From the NCBI RefSeq assembly GCF_033955345.1, contig NZ_CP138332.1:3410001-3474000 (forward strand): a stretch of 64,000 nucleotides of DNA, given 5' to 3'. The position numbers and the translations under genes were made by a program. This DNA is from Sphingobacterium bambusae (GTDB lineage: Bacteria > Bacteroidota > Bacteroidia > Sphingobacteriales > Sphingobacteriaceae). Shown piece after piece: positions 52,101 through 61,377 of this stretch; position 1 is the first letter of the stretch, and each line of letters opens with the position of its first letter. The notes under the pieces were generated by a model. It did not search any database. It was not told where the DNA came from and saw nothing but the letters and a program-made list of their open reading frames with translations.

Positions 52101-52316
52101 AAATTGAGAGAGGTGGCAATAGGCTATCCTGTGTATTCCGGTTCTAAATTTAAGGTAGATTTGAATGCTTTTGCTAGAAATATTATCCTTTGGTCAGAAT
52201 TAAAGGGATATGATCCAGAGGTTTCGCAAGGTAACACGAATATGTCTGGTGCGTTTGAACGTTTTTCGTTACCGGGAACATCTAGTTACGGTTTAGGTGT
52301 CAATATTAAATTCTAA
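49140..52316 (+). CDS. SusC/RagA-family TonB-linked outer membrane protein (copy 1)
   Basis: 1058 residues. Signal peptide (LLSFIFVWTCLIGFAFAQ), a carboxypeptidase-regulatory-like beta-sandwich (RQVSGRVTSSTDGAPVGGVS), the DEVVVTALG TonB-box region, then the plug with IRGSRSFTGNNTPLYVVDGM and GMRATNGVIIITTKSG, and a long barrel ending in GVNIKF. SusC pairs with the downstream SusD lipoprotein to import oligosaccharides or peptides. No glycoside hydrolase, sulfatase or sensor accompanies this pair, so the substrate is unknown. A TAACTAAACA box lies 10 nt before the ATG. Confidence 0.95.
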   Translation: MKQKLLSFIFVWTCLIGFAFAQNRQVSGRVTSSTDGAPVGGVSVAIVGTSSATQTNSDGSYSISVADGATLSFSYIGYVSQRILVGAQSVVNVELVNESEALDEVVVTALGISKEKRALSYATQEVKADKLTQAANSNLATAIQGKVSGVEVTPSSGMPGASAKITIRGSRSFTGNNTPLYVVDGMPISSTSDVSTGNSVTGSDYSSRGLDIDPNDIESINILKGQAASALYGMRATNGVIIITTKSGKGAGKGKAQITYNSNVSFDKVAVLPDFQNTYAQGVNGGFNPTASTSWGPLISDLSKDPTYGGETQNAYTDQFGLKPGQYYVRQRALAGLDPWATPQSYDNAKEFFDVGTTYNNSLNVIQGFDIGSYTLSLGSTNANGIVPSTGLDRYTAKLASEVNLSDKWKTGFSGNYVNSKITKQTGANNGIIATLYGAPASYDLKGIPSHIEGDPFTQNTYRGTTGFDGAYWAVDNNVFSEATQRFFGSGYTQYSTQLADNQKLTLKYQLGVDSYTSNYTDLWGYGHANGRGSVENYHYSVTELNSLGTAMYNWEINDDLVFDALIGNEIVNRNRRQDYAYGANFNFAGYNNINNASTYTASQSLRDTRTFGTFANLSLAFRNMLFLNATGRNDIVSSMPRGNRSFYYPSISAGFVFTELESVRNSILTFGKLRASYAEVGQAGDYYESYYATPTYGGGFSSGTPIIYPIGSTVAFTPYDILYDPNLRPQNTQSYEIGTDLTFYNGLIDLNYTFSRQNVKDQIFQVPLGGSSGYTSLMTNGGRIHTNAHELTLNVSPFRGEEFKWTFGFNFSKIDNYVDELADGVESIFLGGFTEPQIRAGIGAKFPVIYGVSYLRNDAGQIVVDENGLPQAGEEKVIGTVAPDFLLGFNTNLEYKKIRLSAVLDWKQGGQMYHGTAGILDYYGVTQKSADFRTSEGFLFEEAAVKEVSPGVYADNDILIDGADAFTYFNAKNGISESSVFGTSFVKLREVAIGYPVYSGSKFKVDLNAFARNIILWSELKGYDPEVSQGNTNMSGAFERFSLPGTSSYGLGVNIKF

Positions 52317-52321
52317 GAGAA

Positions 52322-53896
52322 ATGAAATTTAAATTAAATACGATAAAATTTTTAGCCATTGGGTTGTTAACGCTTCCTGTCGTTATCCAATCTTGCTCTG
52401 AGGACAGAATGGACGAGATTAATAAAAATGTTAACAATCCCGACGATGTCCAGGCTAAATTTATACTTGCAGACGTTATAACAAGGACTGCATTTAGCAA
52501 TGTGGGTGGAGATTTTAACACCTATATTTCTTCTTATGTTGAGCATGAGGTTGGTACACATAATCAATTGTGGGACGCCGAACATCGAGTGAATCAGCCC
52601 TCGTTGGCGTCTACTTTTAATAATACGTGGGGAAACCTCTACACGACCTTGCGGGATGCTAAAATTATCATAGAGAAATGCTCTGAAGGCGGTCCTCAAA
52701 GTGGGAATAATGCAACTTTGGGTATGGGACAAGTGCTCGCAGCCTACAATTTGGCATTACTTACTGATATGTTCGGTGACGTTCCTTTCAGCGAGGCTTT
52801 TAATCCCTTTGAAAATAAGACACCGAAGCTAGATAAGCAAGAGGAGTTGTATACCCAAGTAGTTGCTTATTTAGATGCTGCAATCGAAAATCTTCCAAAG
52901 GGAGATACACATGGCTCGGGTAATGCGGCTAGCCATGATCTATTGTTCGGCGGTAATGTAAGTCGATGGATTAAATTTGCGTATGGACTTAAGGCGCGTT
53001 ACGCGATGCGGTTGTTAAATGTCACATCTAATCGTTCGGCTGCATTAGAAAATGTAATCGACTTTGTAGATCAGTCATTTGCAAGCGCTACCGAAGCGGC
53101 TTCTTTTAATGTATACGATGCGCAAAATCTTAACCCTCTTTTTGATTTTCAATGGTCAAGAGATGGTTTGGCCGCTAGTCGTAGCTTAGGTAATAAATTG
53201 ATTGAAAGAAATGATCCTCGCTTACGTAGGAACTTTACAAATCCAGATTGGTCTCAAGTTGGTAATATAGCTACTGGCAATGCGAATTATAATCTTCTCG
53301 CGCCCAATGGTGAAAATGATCAAATTCAATATTTCTATTTGACATCCACATTTGTATTTTCGCAAACTGCTTCTACTCAATTGTTGAGCTACCACGAATT
53401 AATGTTTTTAAAAGCAGAAGCAATGCAACGTCTAGGCCAATCTGTTTCGCAGATAGAGCCGGTTCTTAAAGCAGCAGTGGTTGCTGCTATTGCAAATTCA
53501 GAAGCTTCTGTTGAAGCTGCATTTGTTGCTCCAACTGTGGCCGCATATGGTGGAGTTACCGAAACAACGGCTGATATTACGGGCGAAGAAGCTGGTCAGT
53601 ATTTTGATACTTCGGTGAAGCCTTTGTTTACAGCAAATCCTTTAAAGGAAATTGAAATACAAAAATATTTGGCATTTTCAGGCGCTTCAGGCGAATCTCC
53701 AGAAATTTATAATGATATCCGTCGCTGGAAAGCCTTAGGTGAATCCCATATTGTTTTAGAGAATACGAAAAGATTCCCATTACGATTACCTTATGGTAAC
53801 TCTGAAACTACTACGAACCCGAATGTTCAAGCAGCATACGGCGACGGGCGGTATGTTTATTCAGAAAACGTTTGGTGGGCAGGCGGAACTAGATAA
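52322..53896 (+). CDS. SusD/RagB nutrient-binding lipoprotein (SusD-like-2 type)
   Basis: 524 residues. Lipoprotein signal with Cys near residue 25 (LLTLPVVIQSCSED), then TPR-type helices (GQVLAAYNLALLTDMFGDVP, YTQVVAYLDAAIENLPKGDT) and the C-terminal EIEIQKYLAFSGASGESPEI, IYNDIRRWKALG, RFPLRLPYGNSETTTNPNV typical of the SusD-like-2 branch. Binds the ligand at the cell surface for the SusC channel. It starts 5 bp after susC. Confidence 0.94.
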   Translation: MKFKLNTIKFLAIGLLTLPVVIQSCSEDRMDEINKNVNNPDDVQAKFILADVITRTAFSNVGGDFNTYISSYVEHEVGTHNQLWDAEHRVNQPSLASTFNNTWGNLYTTLRDAKIIIEKCSEGGPQSGNNATLGMGQVLAAYNLALLTDMFGDVPFSEAFNPFENKTPKLDKQEELYTQVVAYLDAAIENLPKGDTHGSGNAASHDLLFGGNVSRWIKFAYGLKARYAMRLLNVTSNRSAALENVIDFVDQSFASATEAASFNVYDAQNLNPLFDFQWSRDGLAASRSLGNKLIERNDPRLRRNFTNPDWSQVGNIATGNANYNLLAPNGENDQIQYFYLTSTFVFSQTASTQLLSYHELMFLKAEAMQRLGQSVSQIEPVLKAAVVAAIANSEASVEAAFVAPTVAAYGGVTETTADITGEEAGQYFDTSVKPLFTANPLKEIEIQKYLAFSGASGESPEIYNDIRRWKALGESHIVLENTKRFPLRLPYGNSETTTNPNVQAAYGDGRYVYSENVWWAGGTR

Positions 53897-53968
53897 GTTT
53901 TCCTAATATTCACTACAATATTTCCGAGAGTTTTTTGGACGTGGATATTCACGTTCTTCAATAGAATA

Positions 53969-54008
53969 GATCCCAGAAGTTTTTGAAATCTTTTGGGGTC
54001 TTTTTTTT
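53969..54008 (+). terminator. terminator after the first susC/susD pair
   Basis: 11-bp stem from GATCCCAGAAG to CTTTTGGGGTC (two G-U/T pairs) around TTTTTGAAAT, followed by T8. Confidence 0.8.
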
Positions 54009-55247
54009 ACTAGCTTTTTCACTGTTCCGTTTGCAAAGTTTCATTCTGAGCTATACTATCTTTAAAGTTTTCAACCCAGGTTTAACTTTATGTATTTTTG
54101 CAGATTTTTGTTTGACTCTTCAAAAATTACATATGTTTTTTCGTTGGTAATAACGTCTATACGAAAAGAGAAGAAGGTATTGGCACCTAAGTTTCGTTAG
54201 TTTATTTCAGATGTGTATCTGCGGTTAAATCTTAAGTTGGATTTTAAGATGTAGAGCGCCCAGCGGTTTTGTAAATGTGATGCGTAAGTATCATTGCCAT
54301 TAATCATCCAATTGAAGCCTTAGCTTTATTTACCAATATCAACGCGCTATCCCTCATTCGCTTCACAAACTATGTTAACTTGGTTTGCGTTGAAGGTACT
54401 GATTTTGTAACGAATTTTAGTTTGTGCAATTATGCAATGTGGAATTTATATGAGGTTTTTTCGACATTCGCAACAGCTGGTGTTCCTAATTTTTTCTGCA
54501 TCACAGGCCTATGCCGATTTCTACATTGATTCTTAAGGGTGAAAAAATAAACATTAAGTAAGTTGTCTTCTAGGAAGCGAAGATGTGGAAGTGCTGCACA
54601 TAAATACTTGAGAAATTGTTAGTCGCACGTCTGAAAGGATTGATTGCAGCGGGTGATGGCGCCGATACTTAAATTTGGCGTACGTTCGGTTTAAGTAGCA
54701 AAAAAAGAGACATATCAGAGGGGGGATCGTATTGTGGGTAAAGAACTGCTTACGGCTAGCAACTGATTCCTTGTTGCTGATCGAGAAATCGTGATCGAAT
54801 GCACTAGTTTTGATCACAACTTTTTTAGTTCATTTTAAATTGTAAAAGAAGAGCATTTTGTCTAATGCAAACTTAATATTATTCCTTTTTTGGTTTTTCG
54901 CTGGCTATTTTGTTTGGAACCGATAAATTCTAGCTTGATCTATTGCATTTATGTAAGTTTATACTTCTGATCAGTCTCAGGGTTCAGGTTTTCTCTGATG
55001 CTTCTGCTGTTAATGAATTAGCTGCTGTTTCCAGATATGTTTTTTTCAGTTTTTCCCTTTCTGGTTAACACTTATCTTGAATATTCTTCGCGATGAGTTA
55101 ATTGTTTTTTATTATTACAAATGTAAGCCGCATTTCGGCGTTAATTTTATTTTACAGTTCCAGTTATTTCCCTTTTTTTCATTTCGTAAAAAAAGGCTTT
55201 TTATGCCCTTAAAGTGCTATTAATGGTATAAAACTTTATTATTCAAA

Positions 55248-55255
55248 TATCTTTG
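55248..55255 (+). promoter_or_regulatory. -7 box upstream of susC 2
   Basis: TATCTTTG matches TAnnTTTG; no -33 TTG at the usual spacing. If used, the transcript has a 5' leader of about 445 nt that contains the short ORF at 55412-55456. Confidence 0.35.
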
Positions 55256-55411
55256 TATTTAATTTAGTAAATTTTATTTTGATTTTGTTGTTTTTGCATT
55301 TATATTAGCAAACGTAAATGTTAACGAGTGTTAAAATTCACAGACTACTAACTAGAAATTTGAAAAGCTCCCTTAGACAAGGAGTCTTTATTAACTAAAC
55401 AACAAACAACG

Positions 55412-55456
55412 ATGAAACAAAATTTACTAACTAAAATCTGTGCCCTGCTGCACTAA
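55412..55456 (+). other. short upstream ORF resembling a susC start (14 codons)
   Basis: Reads MKQNLLTKICALLH then stop. It is preceded by TAACTAAACA 10 nt upstream, as are the real susC genes, and lies 250 bp before the susC 2 ATG. Either a degenerate susC 5' end or a small leader peptide. Confidence 0.4.
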
Positions 55457-55705
55457 CAAAAGAAGCTAGATCATTTAAGGTTCAATTCTCGGGCTAGGCG
55501 ACGATGTATACAAGTGTTCACTTTTTAATCATTCTTGCTTTTCATTGTTTTTCTATTTCTTATACCTGCTTTTTACTGGGTTTGGATGACTATGCTCTTT
55601 TTTTGATATCTATTTCAATCTCTATTGAAACTAGCTATTCCAGCGCTAAACATTGCAACTAACAAATCCCGAAAGGGAATTATCTAACTAAACAACAATA
55701 ATCAA

Positions 55706-58657
55706 ATGAAACAAAAATTACTCAGTATTCTTTTTGTGCTGACCTGCTTCGTAGGGGTTTCGTTCGCACAAAATCGGCAAGTGAGTGGGAAAATTACTTC
55801 TGCAACGGACGGGAGTCCTATTTCTGGCGCAACGGTATTATTAAAAGGTACATCGACCGGTACACAAACTGATGTCAATGGAGAGTTTATTATTTACGCA
55901 CCGGAGGGAGCTACATTAATTGTGCGAAACATCGGACATATAGAAAAATTGGTTTCGGCAAACTCAACTGTTTTAAATATTTCGTTAGTGTCTAATGAGG
56001 CCGCACTCGATGAAGTTGTTGTCGTGGGGTATGGCTCAGGTACAAATTTATCAACAACGGTTGGATCAGTAGCCCGTGTTTCTTCTAAGGATATAGAAGG
56101 CCGTCCTACAGCGAATGCACTTGAAGCGCTTCAGGGTAAAGTTCCTGGCTTGCAGGTGTTCACCTCTAGTGGAGAGCCTTCTGCTACCCAATCCGTTCGC
56201 TTGCATGGCGTCGGGTCCTTAGGTGCTAGCTCAACACCATTGTATGTGTTAGATGGGGTTCCGGTATCGCCTAATTCGATAGTTTCCATGAATCCCAGCG
56301 ATTATGAAAGTATAACCGTGCTGAAGGATGCGTCAGCAACATCAATTTACGGTGCTCGGGCCGCAAATGGTGTTATTTACTTTACTTCAAAAAAGGGTAA
56401 GAGAGGCGAAAAGGCAACTATTTCGTTACGCTCGCAAATGGGGTGGTCGAATCTGGCTACAACGAAAGCACAGGAAAATTTTATGAATGCAGATGAGCTA
56501 TTGAATTTTTGGCTGGAAACAGGCTATCGTACGCAGGCTCAGGTAGATAAGCTTCGCGAAGATTATCCAAATGACACAAAGTGGTATAAATATTACACCA
56601 AAGAAGACGCTCCGATGCAGCAACATGATCTGAGTATTTCGGGAGGTTCTGATAAAACAACATATTTCCTTTCATCAAGTTATTTTGATCAAGAGGGGTT
56701 GATGTATAGATCTAATTTTGACCGGGTAACATTAAGAAGTAATATCGATTCACGCCTTAATGACTGGATGCGTGTGGGTTTAAATTTATCAGGAGGCTAT
56801 GATGTACGCGAACTAAATGGTTGGGGGGCAAATAGTACAAATGGAGGTATCGCTTTATTGGCGCCGCCATTTTATACACCGTTTGATGAGAACGGGAATG
56901 AGTATTACGACAAGCAGATTCCGGGCTGGGCACGTTGGTCTCCGCGTTATCTAGCGGATAAGAATCCTGCTGACCGAAAAAGAAAGCAATTTAATCCTAC
57001 AGGCTATGTCGAGGTAAAGCCAATTAACGGCTTGTCGTTAAAGATTCAAGGAGGTATGGATTATACAGGAGATAGATATAGCTACAGAAGACTCCCTTCC
57101 TATGGATCTAATTTAGGAAATGGCGAAGGAGGAGAAGAGTCCGATGAACAGTTAATGCGTACAATTCAAAATACAGTAGAGTACAGATTCTCGGTATCTG
57201 AAAAGCATAATCTTGCATTTTTGGCCGGTCACGAATATGTTGACTATACCCGTGAGATATTCAGTGCGTCCTCTACAGGAATGACTGATGACCGATTGAT
57301 TTTGTTACCAGCTGGGCCTAACAATCGTAATGTAGGACAGTCAAAGGTGGAATACGCATTTAACTCATATTTTGGCAGAGGTAGTTATAATTTCGATAAT
57401 AAATATTTCTTTGACGCAACAATACGACAAGACGCCTCTTCAAGATTTGGTGTAAATAATCAAACTGCAACGTTTTGGTCACTTGGTGGTATGTGGAATG
57501 CTAAATCAGAAGAGTTTCTCAATGATGTCGAGTGGGTCAACGATTTTAAAGTAAGAGCAAGTATTGGTACATCAGGTAATTCGGAAATTGGTAATTACAA
57601 TAGCTTGTCTACTGTAGGTACATCGATCTATAATGGTGAGACAGCTTGGGGCGTCGGTGCTCCTGGTAATCCTAGCTTAAGTTGGGAATCACAGCGTAAA
57701 TTGACTATTGGATTCGCTACAACATTGTTTAGTAAAGTGAACTTTGATCTAGAATATTATCATAGAACTACTGATAATATGTTGGTGTCTGTACCACATC
57801 CGTACACTACGGGATTTAGTGACATTACTAAAAATGTCGGTTCGTTACAGAATCAAGGTTTTGACTTATCTTTGAGCGTGGATGTTTTGTCAGGTAACGA
57901 TTATTTCTTTACCCCTTATATTAATTTAAACTATAATAAGGAGAAAGTGACAGATCTGTTTCAAAACAAGGATTATTGGATAGTACCTAATACCGGTGTT
58001 TCTTGGTCAGTTGGGCAACCTGTAATGTATTTTTATCCTATTGTTGCAGGTGTCAATCCAGAGACGGGATTGCAACAATGGTTCGTGCCAGGAGAAGATA
58101 TAGCACAGACAAATAAAGATCCAGAAAACGTCACTTCCGTATTTAATGCTTCAAACCTCCAGCAGAATACGGGAATTAGACGGTATCCACCATTTAACGG
58201 AGGATTTGGTTTTGCCTCTGGTTACAAAGGATTTTCCGTAGATGCATTTTTTGCTTTTTCCCAAGGAAAATACCTGATCAACAATGACCGCTATTTCTAT
58301 GAAAATCCGTATAACTTTGCAGGATTTAATCAATCGCGTGATGTGTTAGATTACTGGAAAGAACCAGGAGACGTGGCTAGATTTCCGAAGTACGGACAAA
58401 TTAATCAGTTTGACTCAGGTTTGATTGAAGATGCTTCGTTTTTGAGGTTGAAAACGTTGACGATATCTTACCAACTACCGAAACGTATCCTTGATAGATC
58501 TAAGTTTTTTACAGGAGCACGTATTTTTTACACAGGTCGTAACTTATTTACTGCAACCAAATATTTAGGTCCGGATCCAGAGGTTGACAGCAACTTGACT
58601 TTAGGGGTGAATCCCAACACTAAACAATCTATGTTTGGTCTAGAAATTCAGTTTTAA
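55706..58657 (+). CDS. SusC/RagA-family TonB-linked outer membrane protein (copy 2)
   Basis: 983 residues with signal peptide (LFVLTCFVGVSFAQ), carboxypeptidase-like domain (GSPISGATVLLKGTSTGTQT), TonB-box DEVVVVGYG, plug motifs VRLHGVGSLGASSTPLYVLD and GARAANGVIYFTSKKG, and a barrel ending FGLEIQF. The first 20 coding bases are identical to copy 1. A SusD gene follows after 19 bp. Substrate unknown. Confidence 0.95.
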   Translation: MKQKLLSILFVLTCFVGVSFAQNRQVSGKITSATDGSPISGATVLLKGTSTGTQTDVNGEFIIYAPEGATLIVRNIGHIEKLVSANSTVLNISLVSNEAALDEVVVVGYGSGTNLSTTVGSVARVSSKDIEGRPTANALEALQGKVPGLQVFTSSGEPSATQSVRLHGVGSLGASSTPLYVLDGVPVSPNSIVSMNPSDYESITVLKDASATSIYGARAANGVIYFTSKKGKRGEKATISLRSQMGWSNLATTKAQENFMNADELLNFWLETGYRTQAQVDKLREDYPNDTKWYKYYTKEDAPMQQHDLSISGGSDKTTYFLSSSYFDQEGLMYRSNFDRVTLRSNIDSRLNDWMRVGLNLSGGYDVRELNGWGANSTNGGIALLAPPFYTPFDENGNEYYDKQIPGWARWSPRYLADKNPADRKRKQFNPTGYVEVKPINGLSLKIQGGMDYTGDRYSYRRLPSYGSNLGNGEGGEESDEQLMRTIQNTVEYRFSVSEKHNLAFLAGHEYVDYTREIFSASSTGMTDDRLILLPAGPNNRNVGQSKVEYAFNSYFGRGSYNFDNKYFFDATIRQDASSRFGVNNQTATFWSLGGMWNAKSEEFLNDVEWVNDFKVRASIGTSGNSEIGNYNSLSTVGTSIYNGETAWGVGAPGNPSLSWESQRKLTIGFATTLFSKVNFDLEYYHRTTDNMLVSVPHPYTTGFSDITKNVGSLQNQGFDLSLSVDVLSGNDYFFTPYINLNYNKEKVTDLFQNKDYWIVPNTGVSWSVGQPVMYFYPIVAGVNPETGLQQWFVPGEDIAQTNKDPENVTSVFNASNLQQNTGIRRYPPFNGGFGFASGYKGFSVDAFFAFSQGKYLINNDRYFYENPYNFAGFNQSRDVLDYWKEPGDVARFPKYGQINQFDSGLIEDASFLRLKTLTISYQLPKRILDRSKFFTGARIFYTGRNLFTATKYLGPDPEVDSNLTLGVNPNTKQSMFGLEIQF

Positions 58658-58676
58658 TCATTAAAAATAGAGTAAG

Positions 58677-60155
58677 ATGAAATTTAAATATATAAAATCT
58701 TTAATCGCAATCTCAGTGCTGTCTGTCGCATCCTGTGATGTAGAAAGATTTCCCTTCGATGCAATAGAGTCTGGGCAGTCATTTGGAAGTGTGAGTGATG
58801 CAGGAAACTGGAGTAATCGTTTGTATGTGCAGATGCGTGGTAATGTATACGGTCTGTTAACCTATTCCCAAGATGTACAGGCAGACCAGCTTAATGCTAC
58901 GTCCGATTACGGTAACCGAAACGGTGGGCCACATCGTTGGAGCTTTTTGGCTGACGACTATACAATTCGTGATGTGTGGCAATGGCAATACAACGCCTTG
59001 ACGAACATAAATACCATGTTAGCCGGGTTTGAAACCATTACCCCGGCCAATGCAGAGGAGGAAGCTGAACTGAATTTGTACAAAGGGGAAGCACATTTTG
59101 CGCGTGCTTTTTATTACCACAATTTGGTCGTAAGGTTCGGGAAAATGTATGATCCAAATACTGCCACTTCAGATTTGGGAGTTCCGTTAGTGTTAATTCA
59201 GGATCTCGACGGAAATCCGGCACGCGCTACCGTAAAGGAGGTCTACGATCAGGTTTTAGCTGACATAGGAGAAGCCAAAAGCAAGCTTCAAGGCGTTACA
59301 GGAACTGCTGGTTCAATCAGATTTACCATTGACGCTGTCTTAGCGCTAGAAGCAAGGGTGAAGTTGTATATGCAAGATTGGGCAGGAGCAAAAACTGCGG
59401 CAGAGACTTTAATTAACTCAGGCAAATACCCACTTTATTCTACTGCAGATAATGTGAAGAATATGTGGCATAGAGACCTTACGGGTGAAGATATTTTGAA
59501 TCTTGCTGTAAGTGCACCAAATGAACTGCCTAATACTAATTCTATTTATTTAGGCTATAACGCGGCGCAGGATTTCTTTGTGCCGGATTTTATTCCCTCA
59601 AAGTGGGTAGTAGACAGCTATGCGGACAACGACTATCGGAAAAATGCATATTTCCTAAAAGACGACCTGTACATATTAGGCTCTTTAAGATCTGGTTATT
59701 GGATGGTGAACAAATACCCCGGAAATCCGAGCCTTTTCACGTCCAACGTAACCAATTACGCGCATAAGCCTAAAGTATTTCGTATTGGAGAGTCTTATTT
59801 GATTGCTGCAGAAGCAAGTTTTAACGCTGGAAATGAGGCTGACGCGATCAAACATCTGAATGCTTTAAGAGTTTCTCGCGGACTTTCATCTGTAAATCTT
59901 TCGGGAACAGCACTTTTTGATGCAATTAAGTTGGAAAGAACTAAGGAACTAGCATTTGAAGGCTTTAGATTAGATGACTTAAGACGTTGGAAAGAAGGAT
60001 TTACAAGACGGGATCCGCAGACTACGGAGTTTATACAAACTGGACCGGAGTTTAACACAAAATCAGTTACTGCGAACGATCCTAAATTTACTTGGGGTAT
60101 TCCTGAGAGGGATAGAACGGTAAATCCAAATATTGTTCAGAACACGGGCTGGTAA
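58677..60155 (+). CDS. RagB/SusD-family nutrient uptake lipoprotein
   Basis: 492 residues. Lipoprotein signal (LIAISVLSVASC), early TPR helix (NWSNRLYVQMRGNVYGLLTY), then YKGEAHFARAFYYHNLVVRFG and RIGESYLIAAEASFNAGNEA, IKLERTKELAFEGFRLDDLR, RWKEGF and the closing WGIPERDRTVNPNIVQNTGW of classic SusD proteins. Partner of the upstream SusC. The pair is followed by a strong terminator. Confidence 0.94.
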   Translation: MKFKYIKSLIAISVLSVASCDVERFPFDAIESGQSFGSVSDAGNWSNRLYVQMRGNVYGLLTYSQDVQADQLNATSDYGNRNGGPHRWSFLADDYTIRDVWQWQYNALTNINTMLAGFETITPANAEEEAELNLYKGEAHFARAFYYHNLVVRFGKMYDPNTATSDLGVPLVLIQDLDGNPARATVKEVYDQVLADIGEAKSKLQGVTGTAGSIRFTIDAVLALEARVKLYMQDWAGAKTAAETLINSGKYPLYSTADNVKNMWHRDLTGEDILNLAVSAPNELPNTNSIYLGYNAAQDFFVPDFIPSKWVVDSYADNDYRKNAYFLKDDLYILGSLRSGYWMVNKYPGNPSLFTSNVTNYAHKPKVFRIGESYLIAAEASFNAGNEADAIKHLNALRVSRGLSSVNLSGTALFDAIKLERTKELAFEGFRLDDLRRWKEGFTRRDPQTTEFIQTGPEFNTKSVTANDPKFTWGIPERDRTVNPNIVQNTGW

Positions 60156-60236
60156 TCTTTTTCGATTTGCTGACAACTGTTGGTTGACAGGGAAAGCACT
60201 TTGAATGAGAATGATTAAATAACCAAAGTAAAGAAA

Positions 60237-60269
60237 GGGGCAAAAAACATTTGTTTTTTGCCCCTTTTT
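60237..60269 (+). terminator. terminator after the second susC/susD pair
   Basis: 12-bp perfect stem GGGGCAAAAAAC / GTTTTTTGCCCC with ATTT loop and T5 tail. Confidence 0.9.
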
Positions 60270-60437
60270 CGTGTGCCAAGTATGGGTAATAACTCTAGGA
60301 TTTAGGTCTCGAGTATAGCATTGCCATTGTAAATGTTAGCCGAAAGCAAGAGGACATTGTAACGTAGAATCTGATTCAAGTGGGAGGCTGACTCCCGATC
60401 TGACGTACATAAACTAAATTTATGGCGTAGGATGCAG

Positions 60438-60975
60438 CTACCTCCCAAACCCTGCGGTCAACTGCGCGTAAAAACCGCGCACACGATCGGCAGGCGCTCC
60501 TGTTGTCTGCGCGTCAGCAACCTGCCAGTTGCCCGCGTTTAGACCATGTTTATAGCCTATGCGAAAGAAAGGTAGGTAGAGGTTACGCTCTTGGATGTGC
60601 CGCTTGAAGGCTATCCCCGCATCAGCCACGGCGCCCTGCTGATCCATCCGTATGCGTTTAGCTCTTGTTTGGAGGAAGTCGTCAAAGGTTCCCGACATAT
60701 CCTGTTGAACAACATGAACACGCGTATCTTGGTAGTCTATCCCTATTTCGGGAGCAGTAACGATAGATCCGAAGGTCAGGGCATTTTTTGATAGATAAAA
60801 CGTATATAGTTTTGTCGAAAATCGTTGTCTGAAAAATCGCTTGAAATAGTTTGCTGCATACCGATGATTAACGGCTTGTGCGATAGGCGAGGCCAATGCC
60901 TCCACTCATCAAGAAGGCTTCCTGTTTGTTTAGATTATGTGCCTGAAGTCGGGTGTTGAGGTTGGACAACAGAAG
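60438..60975 (-). pseudogene. frameshifted 3' fragment of a beta-barrel-type protein
   Basis: Two overlapping minus-strand frames look like pieces of one gene: the upstream piece ends with MSGGIGLAYRTSR and stops, and the downstream piece (NHRYAANYFKRFFRQ to FYAQLTAGFGR) continues in another frame with beta-strand-like alternation and aromatic residues. At least one frameshift lies near 60870-60900. The upstream side is cut where the SusD fragment begins, at about 60.97 kb. The family was not recognised. Boundaries are approximate. Confidence 0.5.
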
Positions 60976-61340
60976 GTCCGATAACTGTATATCAGCAAGG
61001 AATACGCTTGTCTTTTGAGCAATGGGGTTATACACTATCGGCAGGCTATTTAGCACAGTCGAATGTTGTTCTAGTGGTTGGTGAAGCTGCAAATACAACA
61101 AAGATAGCGCGTCAACGATACCTTGCGCATTATCCAGATGGAAGAATGGGATGGAACATTTATAGAGAAACAGGCGTGCCTGCCCTTACTCTTGCACCAG
61201 AAGCTGCAGCCGGATCAACTATTCCAAGAAGATTTAGGCATACAACGACAGAATATTCGACAAATCCTAGTGTGAACGAGGATGTAGCACGTCTAACTGG
61301 AGGAGATCAAATGTCGTCTAAAATATGGTGGGACCAATAA
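60960..61340 (+). pseudogene. 3' fragment of a SusD-like-2 lipoprotein
   Basis: The frame is open from about 60960 and reads EGPITVYQQGIRLSFEQWGYT, YLAQSNVVL, KIARQRYLAHYPDGRMGWN, IPRRFRHTTTEYSTNPSV and SSKIWWDQ, the C-terminal quarter of SusD-like-2 proteins (QKWIALYPDG, WWD end). No signal peptide or N-terminal TPR part is present upstream; instead the sequence changes abruptly to the opposite-strand barrel fragment. So the 5' part and the matching susC have been deleted or replaced. Confidence 0.75.
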
Positions 61341-61377
61341 GATTATACTAACATGAAAAATAGATTAATACAATAAT

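Larger units (their letters stand above)
54009..55705. other. 1.7-kb non-coding, AT-rich region between susD 1 and susC 2
   Basis: No gene is supportable. One 82-codon frame without a start codon (54281-54529) and one minus-strand ORF of 87 codons (54554-54817) are open, but neither resembles a known protein. The right end holds a TATCTTTG -7 box at 55248-55255 and a short MKQNLL leader-like ORF at 55412-55456. Confidence 0.5.

Noticed and set aside
54554..54817. 87-codon minus-strand ORF in the non-coding gap
   Set aside because: No start context, no recognisable domain, composition not protein-like.
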